Assembly: GCF_016863555.1 (NCBI RefSeq)
Contig: NZ_BOPC01000037.1
Coordinates: forward strand, 47,621-111,620
Length of the DNA: 64,000 bases
Direction: 5' to 3'
From: Micromonospora qiuiae
GTDB lineage: Bacteria; Actinomycetota; Actinomycetes; Mycobacteriales; Micromonosporaceae
Part shown: positions 25,615 to 38,573 of the stretch, one piece after another
How the letters are laid out: each line of letters opens with the position of its first letter
Numbering within the stretch: position 1 is the stretch's first letter
The notes under the pieces: model-generated
Databases searched by the model: none
Told to the model about the DNA's origin: nothing
The model's input: the letters and a program-made list of their open reading frames with translations, nothing else
Position numbers and translations under genes: made by a program

Positions 25615-25649
25615 TCACCCGGTGGTCCTGTTCGCAAGCCACCGGGTGA
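25615..25649 (+). terminator. Terminator after surface protein B
   Basis: Perfect 11-bp inverted repeat TCACCCGGTGG / CCACCGGGTGA with a 13-base loop, 18 bp after the stop codon. Confidence 0.75.
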
Positions 25650-25857
25650 CCGCGTGGTGGCCAAGCGATTACCGTCGGATGATGTCGATCTGGCCGCGGA
25701 GACGCCGTCCTGGGCCGGGAAGCCAGCCGACAAGTCGTGGAGGCACACCGCGGCGGCGTCAGCCTCTCGCGCGGTGGCACCGTGGTTCAGAGCCGACCGC
25801 CGAACTGATCCGAACACAGCTACGCCGGCTGCGGCTAGGCCGCCGGCATGACTCAGG

Positions 25858-26190
25858 ATGATTTCGGCAAGTTGGTGCGCCGACGAGAGCTTCCGGGGCA
25901 TCATGACGCAGCAGATCGCTCACCTGCTCGACTGCGTGCAGCGCGGCGGCGTGCTGATCCACATCATCTCGGCCGAGCTGAGCATCCATGTTGGACTCGA
26001 CGGTCCGCTAACCCTGACCGGCGCGACCTGGCGTAAATCCACCCGCAGCGGCAGCAGCGAGTGTGCCGAGGTGGCCGACAACCTGCCCGGCGTCATCGGC
26101 GTACGCGACAGCAAGGACACCGCCGGCCCGACCCTCGCCTTCACCCGGCCCGTCTGGCGCAGCATCATCGCGTACGCCAAGCGAAGCTGA
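25858..26190 (+). pseudogene. Collapsed Scr1 (DUF5753)-DUF397 remnant
   Basis: The 110-residue frame joins a short piece of a DUF5753 domain (SFRGIMTQQIAHLLDCVQRG ... AELSIHVGLDGPLTLTG, matching the MRDQLRRLVEVAQ...GAHAGMDGTFTI region of the intact regulator at 965) directly to an almost complete DUF397 domain (TWRKSTRSGSSECAEVADNL ... GVIGVRDSKDTAGP). The HTH, most of DUF5753 and its C-terminus are missing. This is best read as a deletion remnant of an Scr1/Scr2 pair. The DUF397 part could still be translated, for example from the in-frame ATG near 25903. The 260 bp before it hold only the upstream terminator and no recognisable gene. Confidence 0.65.
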
Positions 26191-26237
26191 ACCGTCAGCT
26201 CACCGCGCCGCCAGGCCGCGCCGCGCAACTGGGGCTG

Positions 26238-26996
26238 TCAGCTCGCCACCCGGCTCTGCCGCAGCAGGTCGAGCAGCCCGTGGCCGTCCTCGATCCGGGC
26301 GTCCGGGGACACGTCGGGGTGGTCCGGCTCGCGGTCGGTGCGCGGCGAGCGCATGAGGATGGCCGTGCCGGTGCCGGCCCGCCGGGCGCAGGCAATGTCG
26401 CGGTGCAGACTGTCGCCGACGAACCAGCACTCCCCGATCGGTACGCCGATCGCCTCGGCGGCCAACTCCGCAAACCTCGGGTTGGGCTTACGCAGCCCCG
26501 TCTCGTCGCTGTAGAACTCGGCGACGAAGAGCCCCGACAGTCCGGCGCCCGCGAGGAAGTCCCGGTGGGCGGCACCGCAGAGCGCGTTGCTGACCACCGC
26601 CATCGGCACTCCCGCCTCGGCAACGGCCCGCAGCGCCTCGGGGATACCCGGCCGCACCTGCCACTCGGTGCGCCAGGTCCAGGCGTACGCCAGGGATGTG
26701 GCCTCGTGCTCGACGGCGGCCCGCGCCTGCTGCGGCCAGCCGTGGGTGACGAAATCGGCCCACACCCGGTTGTGCGGCAGCTCGATCGGCTCGGCCGAGG
26801 CGCTGATCTCGTCTCGCCACAGCGAGTACGCCCGCGCCCCCTCGATCAGGTCGGCCGCGATCCGCTCGGCCGACAGAACCCCACCGATCACCTCGCCGAC
26901 TCGCTGCACCATCTGCGGCGAGGCCGCCCCACCGGCCGGCGCATCCGCCAGCACCCCACCGAAGTCCAGCAACAACCCGCCTGGCGCCCGCATCAT
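26238..26996 (-). CDS. HAD family hydrolase
   Basis: A protein of about 252 residues. HAD motif I is LLLDFGGVLAD (about 8-18; the second motif Asp is replaced by Gly, as in many HAD-IA proteins), motif II is AVVSNALCG (about 133), motif III is GLRKPNPRF (about 168) and motif IV is CWFVGDSLHRDIACARRAG (about 187). A phosphatase acting on a small phosphorylated metabolite is likely; the substrate is unknown. Several in-frame starts exist (27032, 27020, 26996, 26993). I prefer 26996 because GAGGATGAAGGG precedes it and the fold begins soon after. Confidence 0.85.
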   Translation of the reverse strand: MMRAPGGLLLDFGGVLADAPAGGAASPQMVQRVGEVIGGVLSAERIAADLIEGARAYSLWRDEISASAEPIELPHNRVWADFVTHGWPQQARAAVEHEATSLAYAWTWRTEWQVRPGIPEALRAVAEAGVPMAVVSNALCGAAHRDFLAGAGLSGLFVAEFYSDETGLRKPNPRFAELAAEAIGVPIGECWFVGDSLHRDIACARRAGTGTAILMRSPRTDREPDHPDVSPDARIEDGHGLLDLLRQSRVAS

Positions 26997-27075
26997 CCCT
27001 TCATCCTCGCGTAGATCCATCTCCGAGGGCACCCTCGGATCCGGATGCTCAGCAGCCGCGGCGGGCCAGCGGCTT

Positions 27076-27129
27076 GTTAAAAAGGGGCCCTTTCTCTACA
27101 CGAGGCGTTAATAGGGGGCCCTTCCTTTC
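27076..27129 (-). repeat. GGGCCCCC/TTAAC intergenic repeat, copy 3 (inverted)
   Basis: Reverse-oriented copy: GTTAAAAAGGGGCCCTTTCT, a CTACACGAGGCG middle, and TTAATAGGGGGCCCTTCCTTT. It lies between the HAD gene start and the CBS gene. Confidence 0.8.
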
Positions 27130-27198
27130 AAGAATGGTGTAGCCGTCATGTGACGGGGTACCGCATCCTGATCGGTTGACTGTGTCTGGAGGGCTCTC

Positions 27199-27624
27199 AT
27201 GACCGACTACCGGGTCGCTGACGTGATGACCCGGCAGGTGATCTACCTGCCCGCGGAGACCACCCTGGACGAGGCCGCCCGGGTGATGAAGGAGGCCGAC
27301 ATCGGCGACGTCGTGGTCACCGACGGCGCCAACCTGGCCGGTGTTCTCACCGACCGCGACATCGTGGTCCGCGCGGTCGCCGAGAACGCCGACGCGGCAA
27401 GCACCACCATCGGCTCGATCACCACCCGGGAGGTCGTGATGATCGAGCAGTTCTGCACGGCCGGGGAGGCGGCGTCGCTGATGCGCGAGCGTGGCATCCG
27501 ACGGATCCTCGTCTGCGACAACGAACGCAAGCTGGTCGGCATCGTGTCGCTCGGCGACCTGGCGATGCAGCTCGACCCCACCTCGGCCCTCAGCGAGATC
27601 AGCGAACAGTCCCCCACGGTGTGA
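27199..27624 (+). CDS. Two-CBS-domain protein
   Basis: A 141-residue protein consisting of one Bateman pair. CBS1 has VADVMTRQVIYLPAETTLDE to GVLTDRDIVVRAVAE (about 5-67), and CBS2 has ITTREVVMIEQFCTAGEAAS to KLVGIVSLGDLAMQ (about 75-130). Stand-alone CBS proteins bind adenine nucleotides or similar ligands and modulate partner enzymes or channels. The ATG at 27199 has GGAGGG upstream. The SufE-like gene begins 25 bp later and may be co-transcribed, though no functional link is known. Confidence 0.9.
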   Translation: MTDYRVADVMTRQVIYLPAETTLDEAARVMKEADIGDVVVTDGANLAGVLTDRDIVVRAVAENADAASTTIGSITTREVVMIEQFCTAGEAASLMRERGIRRILVCDNERKLVGIVSLGDLAMQLDPTSALSEISEQSPTV

Positions 27625-27649
27625 GCGGCGGCATCGGTAGCCTGGCGGA

Positions 27650-28078
27650 ATGCCCGAGATGCCGAGCAAGCTGGCCGAGATCGTCGATGAGTTCGCCGCC
27701 GCGCCCCGCGACGTGGTGCTGGAGATGCTGCTGGAGTACTCCGACTCAGTCCCGCCGCTACCCCCGGAATACGCGGGTCACGAAGGCATGGAGCAGGTGC
27801 CGGAGTGCCAGACCGCGTTCTTCCTGCGTGCCGAGGTGACGACCGAGGGCACGGTACGCACAATGTTCGACTGCCCACCGGAGGCGCCCACCACCCGGGC
27901 ATTCGCCGGCATTCTCGCCGAAGGGCTGGCCGGTGCCACCCCCGAGCAGGTGCTCGCCGTACCCGACGACCTGTACCAGCGGATGGGCCTGGCGCAGGCA
28001 ATCAGCCCACTGCGGGTACGCGGCGGCACGGCCATCCTCGCCCGACTCAAGCGACAGCTCCGCGAACAGGTCAGCTGA
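27650..28078 (+). CDS. SufE-like cysteine desulfuration protein
   Basis: A 142-residue SufE family protein: LAEIVDEFAAAPRDVVLEML at the start, LPPEYAG, then the active-site cysteine in VPECQTAFFLRAE (about Cys50), TRAFAGILAEGLAGATPEQV (about 85) and a closing GGTAILARLKRQL. SufE accepts persulfide sulfur from a cysteine desulfurase or, in actinobacteria, may work with a rhodanese (see 20396). A second cysteine (FDCPPEAPTT, about 74) is unusual for E. coli SufE but common in actinobacterial relatives. Cytoplasmic. Confidence 0.88.
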   Translation: MPEMPSKLAEIVDEFAAAPRDVVLEMLLEYSDSVPPLPPEYAGHEGMEQVPECQTAFFLRAEVTTEGTVRTMFDCPPEAPTTRAFAGILAEGLAGATPEQVLAVPDDLYQRMGLAQAISPLRVRGGTAILARLKRQLREQVS

Positions 28079-28156
28079 CCCGCCACCAGCGCTGAGCGGA
28101 CAGTGCCCGCCAGCTCAGGGGGGAACATATCGGGCGGTCAGTAGGTTGGTACGGTC

Positions 28157-28792
28157 ATGGAGATCGACATCTACGCCGACGTGGTCTGCCCGTGGTGCTG
28201 GATCGGCCGGCGTCGCCTGGACAAGGCCCTGGCCTCGTACGACGGCAAGGTCACCGTGCGGCATCGGCCCTTCCAGCTCGACCCGTCGCCGGTGGCCGGG
28301 CCGGTGCCGCTGCTCGACTCGCTGGCCGCCAAGTTCGGCGGGTCGGAGCGGGTCCGGCAGATGACCGCCCAGGTCACCAAGGCCGGTGCCAGCGTAGGTT
28401 TGGACCTCAACTTCGAGCGCGCGATCGCGGCCAACACCTTCGACGCACACCGGTTGATCAACTGGGCGACCGAGCGCGGCCACGGCGACGAGGCGGTCGA
28501 AGCCCTGCACCGCGCCCACTTCACCGACGGTGTCGACATCGGCTCGCGGGACGCCCTCGCGGGGGTCGCCGCCGCCATCGGCCTGGGCGGCACCGCGGCT
28601 CGCCGGTTCCTCGACTCGGCCGAGGGAACGGCGGAGTTGACCGCCGAACTGGCCGCCGCCCGACAACTCGGTGTGACGAGCGTGCCCACCTTCGTCCTCG
28701 CCGGAAAGTACGTGGTGACCGGCGCCCAGGAACCGGACGCCCTGCTCGCCGCTCTCACCGAGGTCGACAAGCGGGAATCCTCCGCCAACTGA
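28157..28792 (+). CDS. DsbA family oxidoreductase (FrnE-like)
   Basis: A 211-residue thioredoxin-fold protein with a CPWC redox motif at residues 11-14 (IYADVVCPWCWIGRRRLDKA), the helical insertion domain of FrnE/2-hydroxychromene isomerase-like proteins (NTFDAHRLINWATERGHGDE, about 95) and the cis-Pro loop GVTSVPTFVLAGKYVVTGAQ (about 172). There is no signal peptide, so it acts in the cytoplasm, probably as a disulfide isomerase/oxidoreductase linked to polyketide or stress metabolism. It converges with the YbaK gene with an 8-bp gap. Confidence 0.9.
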   Translation: MEIDIYADVVCPWCWIGRRRLDKALASYDGKVTVRHRPFQLDPSPVAGPVPLLDSLAAKFGGSERVRQMTAQVTKAGASVGLDLNFERAIAANTFDAHRLINWATERGHGDEAVEALHRAHFTDGVDIGSRDALAGVAAAIGLGGTAARRFLDSAEGTAELTAELAAARQLGVTSVPTFVLAGKYVVTGAQEPDALLAALTEVDKRESSAN

Positions 28793-28799
28793 TCGAAAG

Positions 28800-29348
28800 T
28801 CAGGCCGGCCGGGCCAGGTCCTCCACCACCCGGGCACCGGGCAGTTCGGCCAGCGCCGCCCCGGGCAACGCGATCTTGCTGTGCCGTACGCCCGATCCCA
28901 CGATGACGTACGGCGTGGCCACCACCCGCGCGTCGACCAGGATCGGCCACTCCGGTGGCAGGCCGATCGGGGTGATGCCGCCGTACTCCATCCCGGTCAG
29001 CTCGACCGCGTCTGCCATCGGCGCGAAGCTCGCCTTGCGTACATCCAGCGCCCGCCGGGCCACCCCGTTGACGTCCGCCCGGGTGTTGGCGAGCACCAGG
29101 CAGGCCGCGTACCGGATCGTTCCTTCGCGCTTGCCGGCGACCACCACGCAGTTCGCCGACTCGTCCAGCCCCACGCCGTACGCCTCACAGAAGGCGGCGG
29201 TGTCGGCGAGGTCGGCGTCGATCGGCGCCACCAGCACCGAGTCGATGTCCACCCCGGCATCGGCGGGCCACTGGGCGAGCGCCGCGGTGACCGGCGGGGC
29301 CAGCAGGTCGGTTCGGGTGCGAGCGGGCTCGGTCTTCAACGTTCCCAT
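28800..29348 (-). CDS. YbaK/EbsC-type aminoacyl-tRNA deacylase
   Basis: A protein of about 182 residues in the YbaK/ProX fold. ADLADTAAFCEAYGVGLDES, NCVVVAGKREGTIRYAACLV (about 68), the Arg/Lys-rich KASFAPMADAVELTGMEYGG (about 105) and GITPIGLPPEWPILVD are family features. Relatives hydrolyse mischarged Cys- or Ala-tRNA(Pro), but many actinobacterial members are uncharacterised. The ATG at 29348 is preferred to the GTG one codon upstream. Confidence 0.85.
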   Translation of the reverse strand: MGTLKTEPARTRTDLLAPPVTAALAQWPADAGVDIDSVLVAPIDADLADTAAFCEAYGVGLDESANCVVVAGKREGTIRYAACLVLANTRADVNGVARRALDVRKASFAPMADAVELTGMEYGGITPIGLPPEWPILVDARVVATPYVIVGSGVRHSKIALPGAALAELPGARVVEDLARPA

Positions 29349-29456
29349 CACGGGTGTGATCGTCGCATCCGTTGCCGCGCGTGGTCACGCGTACCCGCCT
29401 TCGACCATGACCAGCGGGTGACCGGACGTGACGGGGAGGCCGGGACGCCGCGGGGA

Positions 29457-29651
29457 TCAGCCGTTGGTGAGGAAGCCGTGATCCCGGAGCATTGCCCGGT
29501 CGCGAGCCATGGCCATCTCCTCCGCCCGCTGGGCCTGGACCCGCCGGACCTCGATGTCCTCCAACGCATGCCGGACAGCGAGCCGGATCACCCCGTAGAG
29601 GAAGACGAACCCGCAGACGTACAGGATGCTGGTGGCGATGAAGGTGAGCAT
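29457..29651 (-). CDS. Small single-pass membrane protein
   Basis: From the ATG at 29651 a 64-residue protein: a membrane helix right at the N-terminus (LTFIATSILYVCGFVFLYGV) followed by a charged amphipathic helix rich in Arg, Glu and Ala (EDIEVRRVQAQRAEEMAMAR) that may be a short coiled coil. An upstream in-frame ATG at 29711 would add 20 polar residues and is less likely. I do not recognise the family. Confidence 0.6.
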   Translation of the reverse strand: MLTFIATSILYVCGFVFLYGVIRLAVRHALEDIEVRRVQAQRAEEMAMARDRAMLRDHGFLTNG

Positions 29652-29748
29652 GAGCCGACGGTAGATCGAACATGAATGAGAGCGGGCGTCATCTTGCGGC
29701 CGTTCGCCCATACGTGTGGGCCACCGAGTTGGCAGGCGATCCGACAGG

Positions 29749-30433
29749 TCAGGACGGCTTCGTCACCACCCGACCGGCGAGCAGCGCACCGACCAGCGCC
29801 AGCCCGGCCGCCACCACCAGGGTGCCGGCATAGCTGCCGGGTCCAGGCACCGCCCCGGCGGCGAGCACCGCACCGGTCAGCGCCAGCACGGTCGCCGCCG
29901 CGAGCGAGTCACAAGTTGAAATGCTCCACGACCAAACCGGCCACCACTGGCCCGACCAGCGACGGCACGACCCACGCGGCGGCAAACGCGGCAAAGATGC
30001 GACGGTGCAGGTGCTCCGGATACGCCTGCGCGACGATGACGTAGAGCGCCACCGACAGCAGACCGAAGCCGAAGCCCTGCACAATCCGGCCGACCACCAG
30101 CATGCCCATCGTGGTCGCCCCGCCGGCCAGCAGCAACCCGGCGACGAATCCGGCCAGACCGGACCACATCGGGGCGCGCGGCCCGCGGGAGTCACACCAG
30201 GCACCGGAGAGCACCATCGCCACCACACCGGCGGCGAACGGGCCACCGAAGGCGATCCCGTACAGGGCCAGCCCGTCCAGGGCGCGTGCGACGGTGGGCA
30301 TCGCGGTGCCCACCGCCAGCGCCTCGAACGCCAGCAACGAGACCAGCGCGACGCTGCCCACCGTCATCGCCCGCAGCCGAGAAACGAGAAGCGAGTCCGC
30401 CGCAGCCTGCGGCGCTTCGATGGTGGCGGTCAT
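29749..30433 (-). pseudogene. MFS transporter, internally deleted and frameshifted
   Basis: The first 174 residues (30433-29909) are a good MFS N-terminus: helices around SVALVSLLAFEALAVGTAMP, the loop GAWCDSRGPRAP, VAGLLLAGGATTMGMLVVGR and VPSLVGPVVAGLVVEH. The frame stops at EHFNL. A different frame continues at once with LAAATVLALTGAVLAAG ... LVGALLAGRVVTKPS, which looks like the last helix and tail of the same protein. About half of a normal 400-500 residue transporter is missing between the pieces, so a deletion has joined N- and C-terminal parts out of frame. Confidence 0.75.
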
Positions 30434-30689
30434 GCCCCCAAGCCTCGGACCTCAACCCGCCTTCAGGTCAAGGGTGACCCCCGCTTACCCTCAGGCGGGC
30501 TCGAGCGCTCCACCGTGCCCTCGGGCCGGGCCCGCCACACCTGCCGCGAGCAGGAAACTTCCCTCTCGCGGACGGGCATAAGGGACGCAGCGGCGGGAAG
30601 CCAGGCCGCGGGGCACGAACGGTGGGAGGCGAGATGCGGCACGACAGGAGCAGCGGGCGGCCGGCCGACGACCGGACCCGTACCCGTCG

Positions 30690-35097
<4,408 letters not shown>

Positions 35098-35120
<23 letters not shown>

Positions 35121-36084
35121 CGGCGGCACGGCGAAGCCGATCATTGACCGCCCGACCCACCCCCGTATCCGGCACCGGCTCGGCGACGATCTCGCTCACC
35201 CCGGCCACGTCCAGCCGGTGCAACGCCTCGAATAGCTGCGCCGCGGCCTCGGTCAGGTCACCGGACGCCGAGAGCACCTCGACCACCGCCCAACCCTGTG
35301 CCGGCCGGTCCCGGAAGGCCAGATAACCGCGTCGAGGCCCGCCCCCGGCCGGCGGCTCACCGGCGGCCAGCAACCGCAACGGCGTACGCGGGGCATAGTG
35401 CGCGGCCAGCGTGCCCGGCGCGACTGGCTGGCCCGAGTTGCCCAGGCGGACGGTCACCGGGCCGGTGATTTTCTCCACCTCCTCGACCGGCAGCGCGCCG
35501 AGCCGCAACACCACCGGACGCTCCCCCCGTGCGTCCACGATCGTGGACTCGATCCCGCAACGGGTCGGCCCGCCGTCGAGCACCACCTCCACGGCGGCAC
35601 CCAGCCCGCGCACCACATGCTCCGCCCGGGTCGGGCTGAGCTGGCCGAACCGGTTGGCACTCGGCGCGGCCAGCGGCACGCCCGCAGCGGCGATCAGCCG
35701 CCGCGCGTACTCGTTGTCCGGCACCCGGACCGCCATCGTGTCCAGCCCGGAGGTGACGATCGGCGGGATCGCGTCCGGCCGATCCACGATCAACGTCAGC
35801 GGCCCCGGCCAGAACCGGTCCGCCAACGCCGCCACCGCCGGCGGCACCGGACCCACCAGCGCTTCCAGGTCGGCCGCGTCGGCAAGGTGGGTGATCAGCG
35901 GATCGAAGCTCGGCCGCTGCTTCGCCTCGAAGATCCGGGCCGCCGCCCGCGCATCCAACGCGTTCGCGCCCAGGCCGTAGACGGTCTCGGTGGGAAATGC
36001 CACCAGCCCGCCGGTACGCAGAACGGCCGCGGCCTCGGCGAGATCGCCGTCGGCGGGCAGGACGCGGGGAGATCCGGTGCTCAC
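35098..36084 (-). CDS. L-threonylcarbamoyladenylate synthase (Sua5/TsaC type)
   Basis: A protein of about 328 residues with a YrdC domain (LRTGGLVAFPTETVYGLGAN about 20, KQRPSFDPLITHLAD about 50, FWPGPLTLIVDRPDAIPP about 83, PLAAPSANRFGQLSPTRAEH about 130, GIESTIVDARGERPVVLRLG about 163) and a C-terminal Sua5 domain (PGTLAAHYAPRTPLRLL about 202). It makes threonylcarbamoyl-AMP from Thr, bicarbonate and ATP for the tRNA t6A37 modification. I chose the GTG at 36084; further upstream the frame loses coding character. Members with the extra Sua5 domain can also act on nucleotides in some antibiotic clusters, but a housekeeping role is more likely. Confidence 0.9.
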
Positions 36085-36244
36085 ATGCTCGACGCTACCG
36101 CCCGGCTTTTTCCGCGCCCCACCACATCCGAACTGACGCTGTCGAGCTGACTGCACAAACGGATCGCTCTCCCAGTCGGGTCGCGCCCGGCGCAGCCAAG
36201 CAAAAGAAGTCGATGCTGACCACCAGCAACGGCAAGATGGCCGG

Positions 36245-36829
36245 ATGCAGATCCGCGACGTTCGCCAGGCCGAGCTGACCGCCCTGCAGGACATCGAACG
36301 CGCCGCCGGAGAATGCTTCCGAGACATCGCCATGCCGGAGATCGCCGACGATGACCCGCTGCCGCTGGACGTACTCGCCCGGTACCACGAGGCAGGCCAT
36401 GCCTGGGTCGCCACCGATGCCGCCGACGCGCCGATCGGCTACCTCATCGCCGACGTCGTCGACGACAACTTCCACGTCGAACAGGTCTCGGTGCATCCCC
36501 GCTGGGCACGGCGCGGCATCGGGCGTCAACTGCTCGCCCATCTCGCCGACCAGGCAACGGCTCGCGGCGTACCTGCCCTGACCCTCACCACGTTCGCCGA
36601 CGTGCCATGGAACGCCCCGTACTACGCTCGCTGTGGATTCCGGGCCCTCGACGACAGCGGCCTCACGCCCGGCCTTCGGGCCGTCCGCCGACGCGAGGCC
36701 GAACATGGGCTGGACCGGTGGCCCCGGGTCTGCATGCGCCGAGACCTTTCGTTGCCGTTCGAAGGTGGGCGAAAGGTGTCCACGGCGAGCCATCGTCACC
36801 CTCGCGAACTGCCCGAAGGCGGTGTCTGA
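36245..36829 (+). CDS. GNAT family acetyltransferase
   Basis: A 194-residue GNAT protein. Motif A is VEQVSVHPRWARRGIGRQLL (about 78-97) with the RRGIGR acetyl-CoA loop, and motif B is NAPYYARCGFRALDD (about 123-137). The substrate is unknown. The last 30-40 residues after CMRRDLSLPFEGG look like an unstructured extension. The start ATG at 36245 follows another ATG in a different frame. The gene is divergent from the threonylcarbamoyl-AMP synthase. Confidence 0.82.
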   Translation: MQIRDVRQAELTALQDIERAAGECFRDIAMPEIADDDPLPLDVLARYHEAGHAWVATDAADAPIGYLIADVVDDNFHVEQVSVHPRWARRGIGRQLLAHLADQATARGVPALTLTTFADVPWNAPYYARCGFRALDDSGLTPGLRAVRRREAEHGLDRWPRVCMRRDLSLPFEGGRKVSTASHRHPRELPEGGV

Positions 36830-36892
36830 ACCACGATGGCTGCGCAACGCCGACCGGGACCACCTCGTAGAAGCGGCCCCGGCACCGGCAAT

Positions 36893-37906
36893 TCAGTTGG
36901 GTCGATCGGTCCAGGCGGTGTCGAGGATCACCTGGTACAAGCTGATCCGCACCGGCGAGAGGGTCAGCCGCTCGTGAGCGAGCAGTTCGCCTGTCTTCGG
37001 GTCGAAGATCAGCAAAGACTGCGCGTTGTGCGCGCGGTCGTCGAACGTGATGCCCACCCCCTTCCGACCGGCCCGATCGGTGACCTGGCCCCGCCACACG
37101 AACCCGGGTACATCGGCAAGGGCCCGCAAGATCTCAGTTCGCGTCTGGCGCGGGACGACATACCGCCCGTACACCGTTGCGACCTCCTTGCTGACGGCGA
37201 CGCCACCGAACCTGACCTTGAGCAGTTCGTTCAGTTGTGCTCGACCCGACGGCAGCGGCGCGAGGTCCATCGGTGGCAGCACAACCCTGCCCGGTGCAGC
37301 GGAGGCGGCAGCCGTGGGTTCGAGGTTGCGCTGCCAGTAGTCCCGGGACTCCTGGTCCGGATACTGTGGCTCAAGTTGAACTGTGACCTGCTCACCGGTC
37401 CCGTCCGCCGCCTGCCAGACCTTGGTGTCGTTCGCGAAAGCGACTTGGTAGCGACCGTCGGCAGAACTCATCACCGGGTCGCCCCACGTCTTCGTGTGGT
37501 GGTACATGTACCGGCCGGTGCGGTTGTCGTGCTCCGCGTCGACGAGCCTGCTCGCCAACGCGCGGAGTTCGCTTGCAGCATCACGGGTGCCAGCACCGTA
37601 CGCCACCGGCACGAGCACCACCCCCGGGTCCGCCCCGCGCGGACTGGCGACCTCAGAGGTGTCCGGGCTGGACGAGCGGAGCGTCTGGGCGATCGCTGCC
37701 GCGCCGACCGCTACGGCCAGCGTCCCGGCCGTCAGGACGAGCCTGCGGGTCGGGCGTACCTGACGGCGACGAGCTACCGGCTCGGCGACAGCCTCAACGC
37801 GGCTGATCAGCTCGTGTGCCGACAGCCGGGGTGGTGCGACGCTGCTGCCCCGGGCCGGGTCGATCGGCTTGAGGAGAGCACGGGTTCGCTGTTCTCCGAA
37901 CATCAC
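36893..37906 (-). CDS. CU044_5270-type membrane protein, partner of sigma factor
   Basis: A 337-residue single-pass protein: a cytoplasmic N-terminus of about 50 residues, a helix at about 54-73 (RLVLTAGTLAVAVGAAAIAQ) and an extracytoplasmic domain ending with FVWRGQVTDRAGRKGVGITF and SLLIFDPKTGELLAHERLT, typical of the CU044_5270 family. These proteins are commonly encoded right behind ECF-like sigma factors and probably serve as membrane sensors or anti-sigma partners. Its ATG overlaps the stop of the sigma gene by four bases (37903-37906), so the two are translationally coupled. Confidence 0.8.
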   Translation of the reverse strand: MMFGEQRTRALLKPIDPARGSSVAPPRLSAHELISRVEAVAEPVARRRQVRPTRRLVLTAGTLAVAVGAAAIAQTLRSSSPDTSEVASPRGADPGVVLVPVAYGAGTRDAASELRALASRLVDAEHDNRTGRYMYHHTKTWGDPVMSSADGRYQVAFANDTKVWQAADGTGEQVTVQLEPQYPDQESRDYWQRNLEPTAAASAAPGRVVLPPMDLAPLPSGRAQLNELLKVRFGGVAVSKEVATVYGRYVVPRQTRTEILRALADVPGFVWRGQVTDRAGRKGVGITFDDRAHNAQSLLIFDPKTGELLAHERLTLSPVRISLYQVILDTAWTDRPN

Positions 37907-38457
37907 ATGACCTTTCGAGGTCGAGCCAGCACCGGCTGCTGCGCCGGCGTTCCAGATCGGTGCGACATCGCGTCGTTGAGGCGCCTACGGGCGCGGTGCA
38001 AGCGGACTGCGGCGGTGGTGCGGGTGCAACCAAGAACCTGAGCGGCCTCAGCAACCGTCAACTCCTCCCAACCGACCAACCGGAGGATTTCCTGATCGAG
38101 GTCGGTGAGGGTGGCTAGGGCGGCCTGGAGATCAGCGACGCCCACCGTCGCGTCGGCACCGCACACGCCCGGCTCCTGCAAAAGGCCAGCGTCGGTCATC
38201 GGTAGTACGTCCGGTGCAGCTTTCCGAGCTCGCCATCTGTTTGCGAGCAGACGCCGAGCCACCCCGTACAGCCAGGGCAGGCTACGGTCCGGAACCTCGC
38301 GGCGACGCCGCCAGGCGATGACAAACACTTCCTGGGCGAGTTCAGCCGCCGCTCCGTCATCGGCGAGCCGGCGATGGCCGTACCTCACAACGTGTTCGTA
38401 AGAGGCCGCGTACACCCCGGTGAACCAATCCTCATCGCGCTTTTCCGGTGGGCCCAT
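37903..38457 (-). CDS. ECF-type sigma-70 factor
   Basis: A 184-residue sigma factor. Region 2 is at about 10-75 (YEHVVRYGHRRLADDGAAAE, AQEVFVIAWRRRREVP, LPWLYGVARRLLANRWRA) and region 4 at about 115-165 (LTDLDQEILRLVGWEELTVA, EAAQVLGCTRTTAAVRLHRA). The C-terminus is a short basic tail. It is coupled by a 4-bp overlap to the membrane protein at 36893. A second pair of the same design follows upstream at 38574-40237, so the two systems are arranged in tandem. Confidence 0.9.
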   Translation of the reverse strand: MGPPEKRDEDWFTGVYAASYEHVVRYGHRRLADDGAAAELAQEVFVIAWRRRREVPDRSLPWLYGVARRLLANRWRARKAAPDVLPMTDAGLLQEPGVCGADATVGVADLQAALATLTDLDQEILRLVGWEELTVAEAAQVLGCTRTTAAVRLHRARRRLNDAMSHRSGTPAQQPVLARPRKVM

Positions 38458-38573
38458 CCAAGATCTCCCCGCCTGGTTGACGAACTCTCACCCTGGCTTG
38501 TGTCACCACCGGTCCGATGATTACCGTCGACCTCCACCCGCCCCTCTCGGCGATCCGCCGCGTCGGGCAACTG

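Noticed and set aside
36085..36414. N-terminal extension of the threonylcarbamoyl-AMP synthase to 36414
   Set aside because: The extension lies in the divergent promoter and opposite the GNAT start, and the YrdC domain begins normally from GTG 36084.
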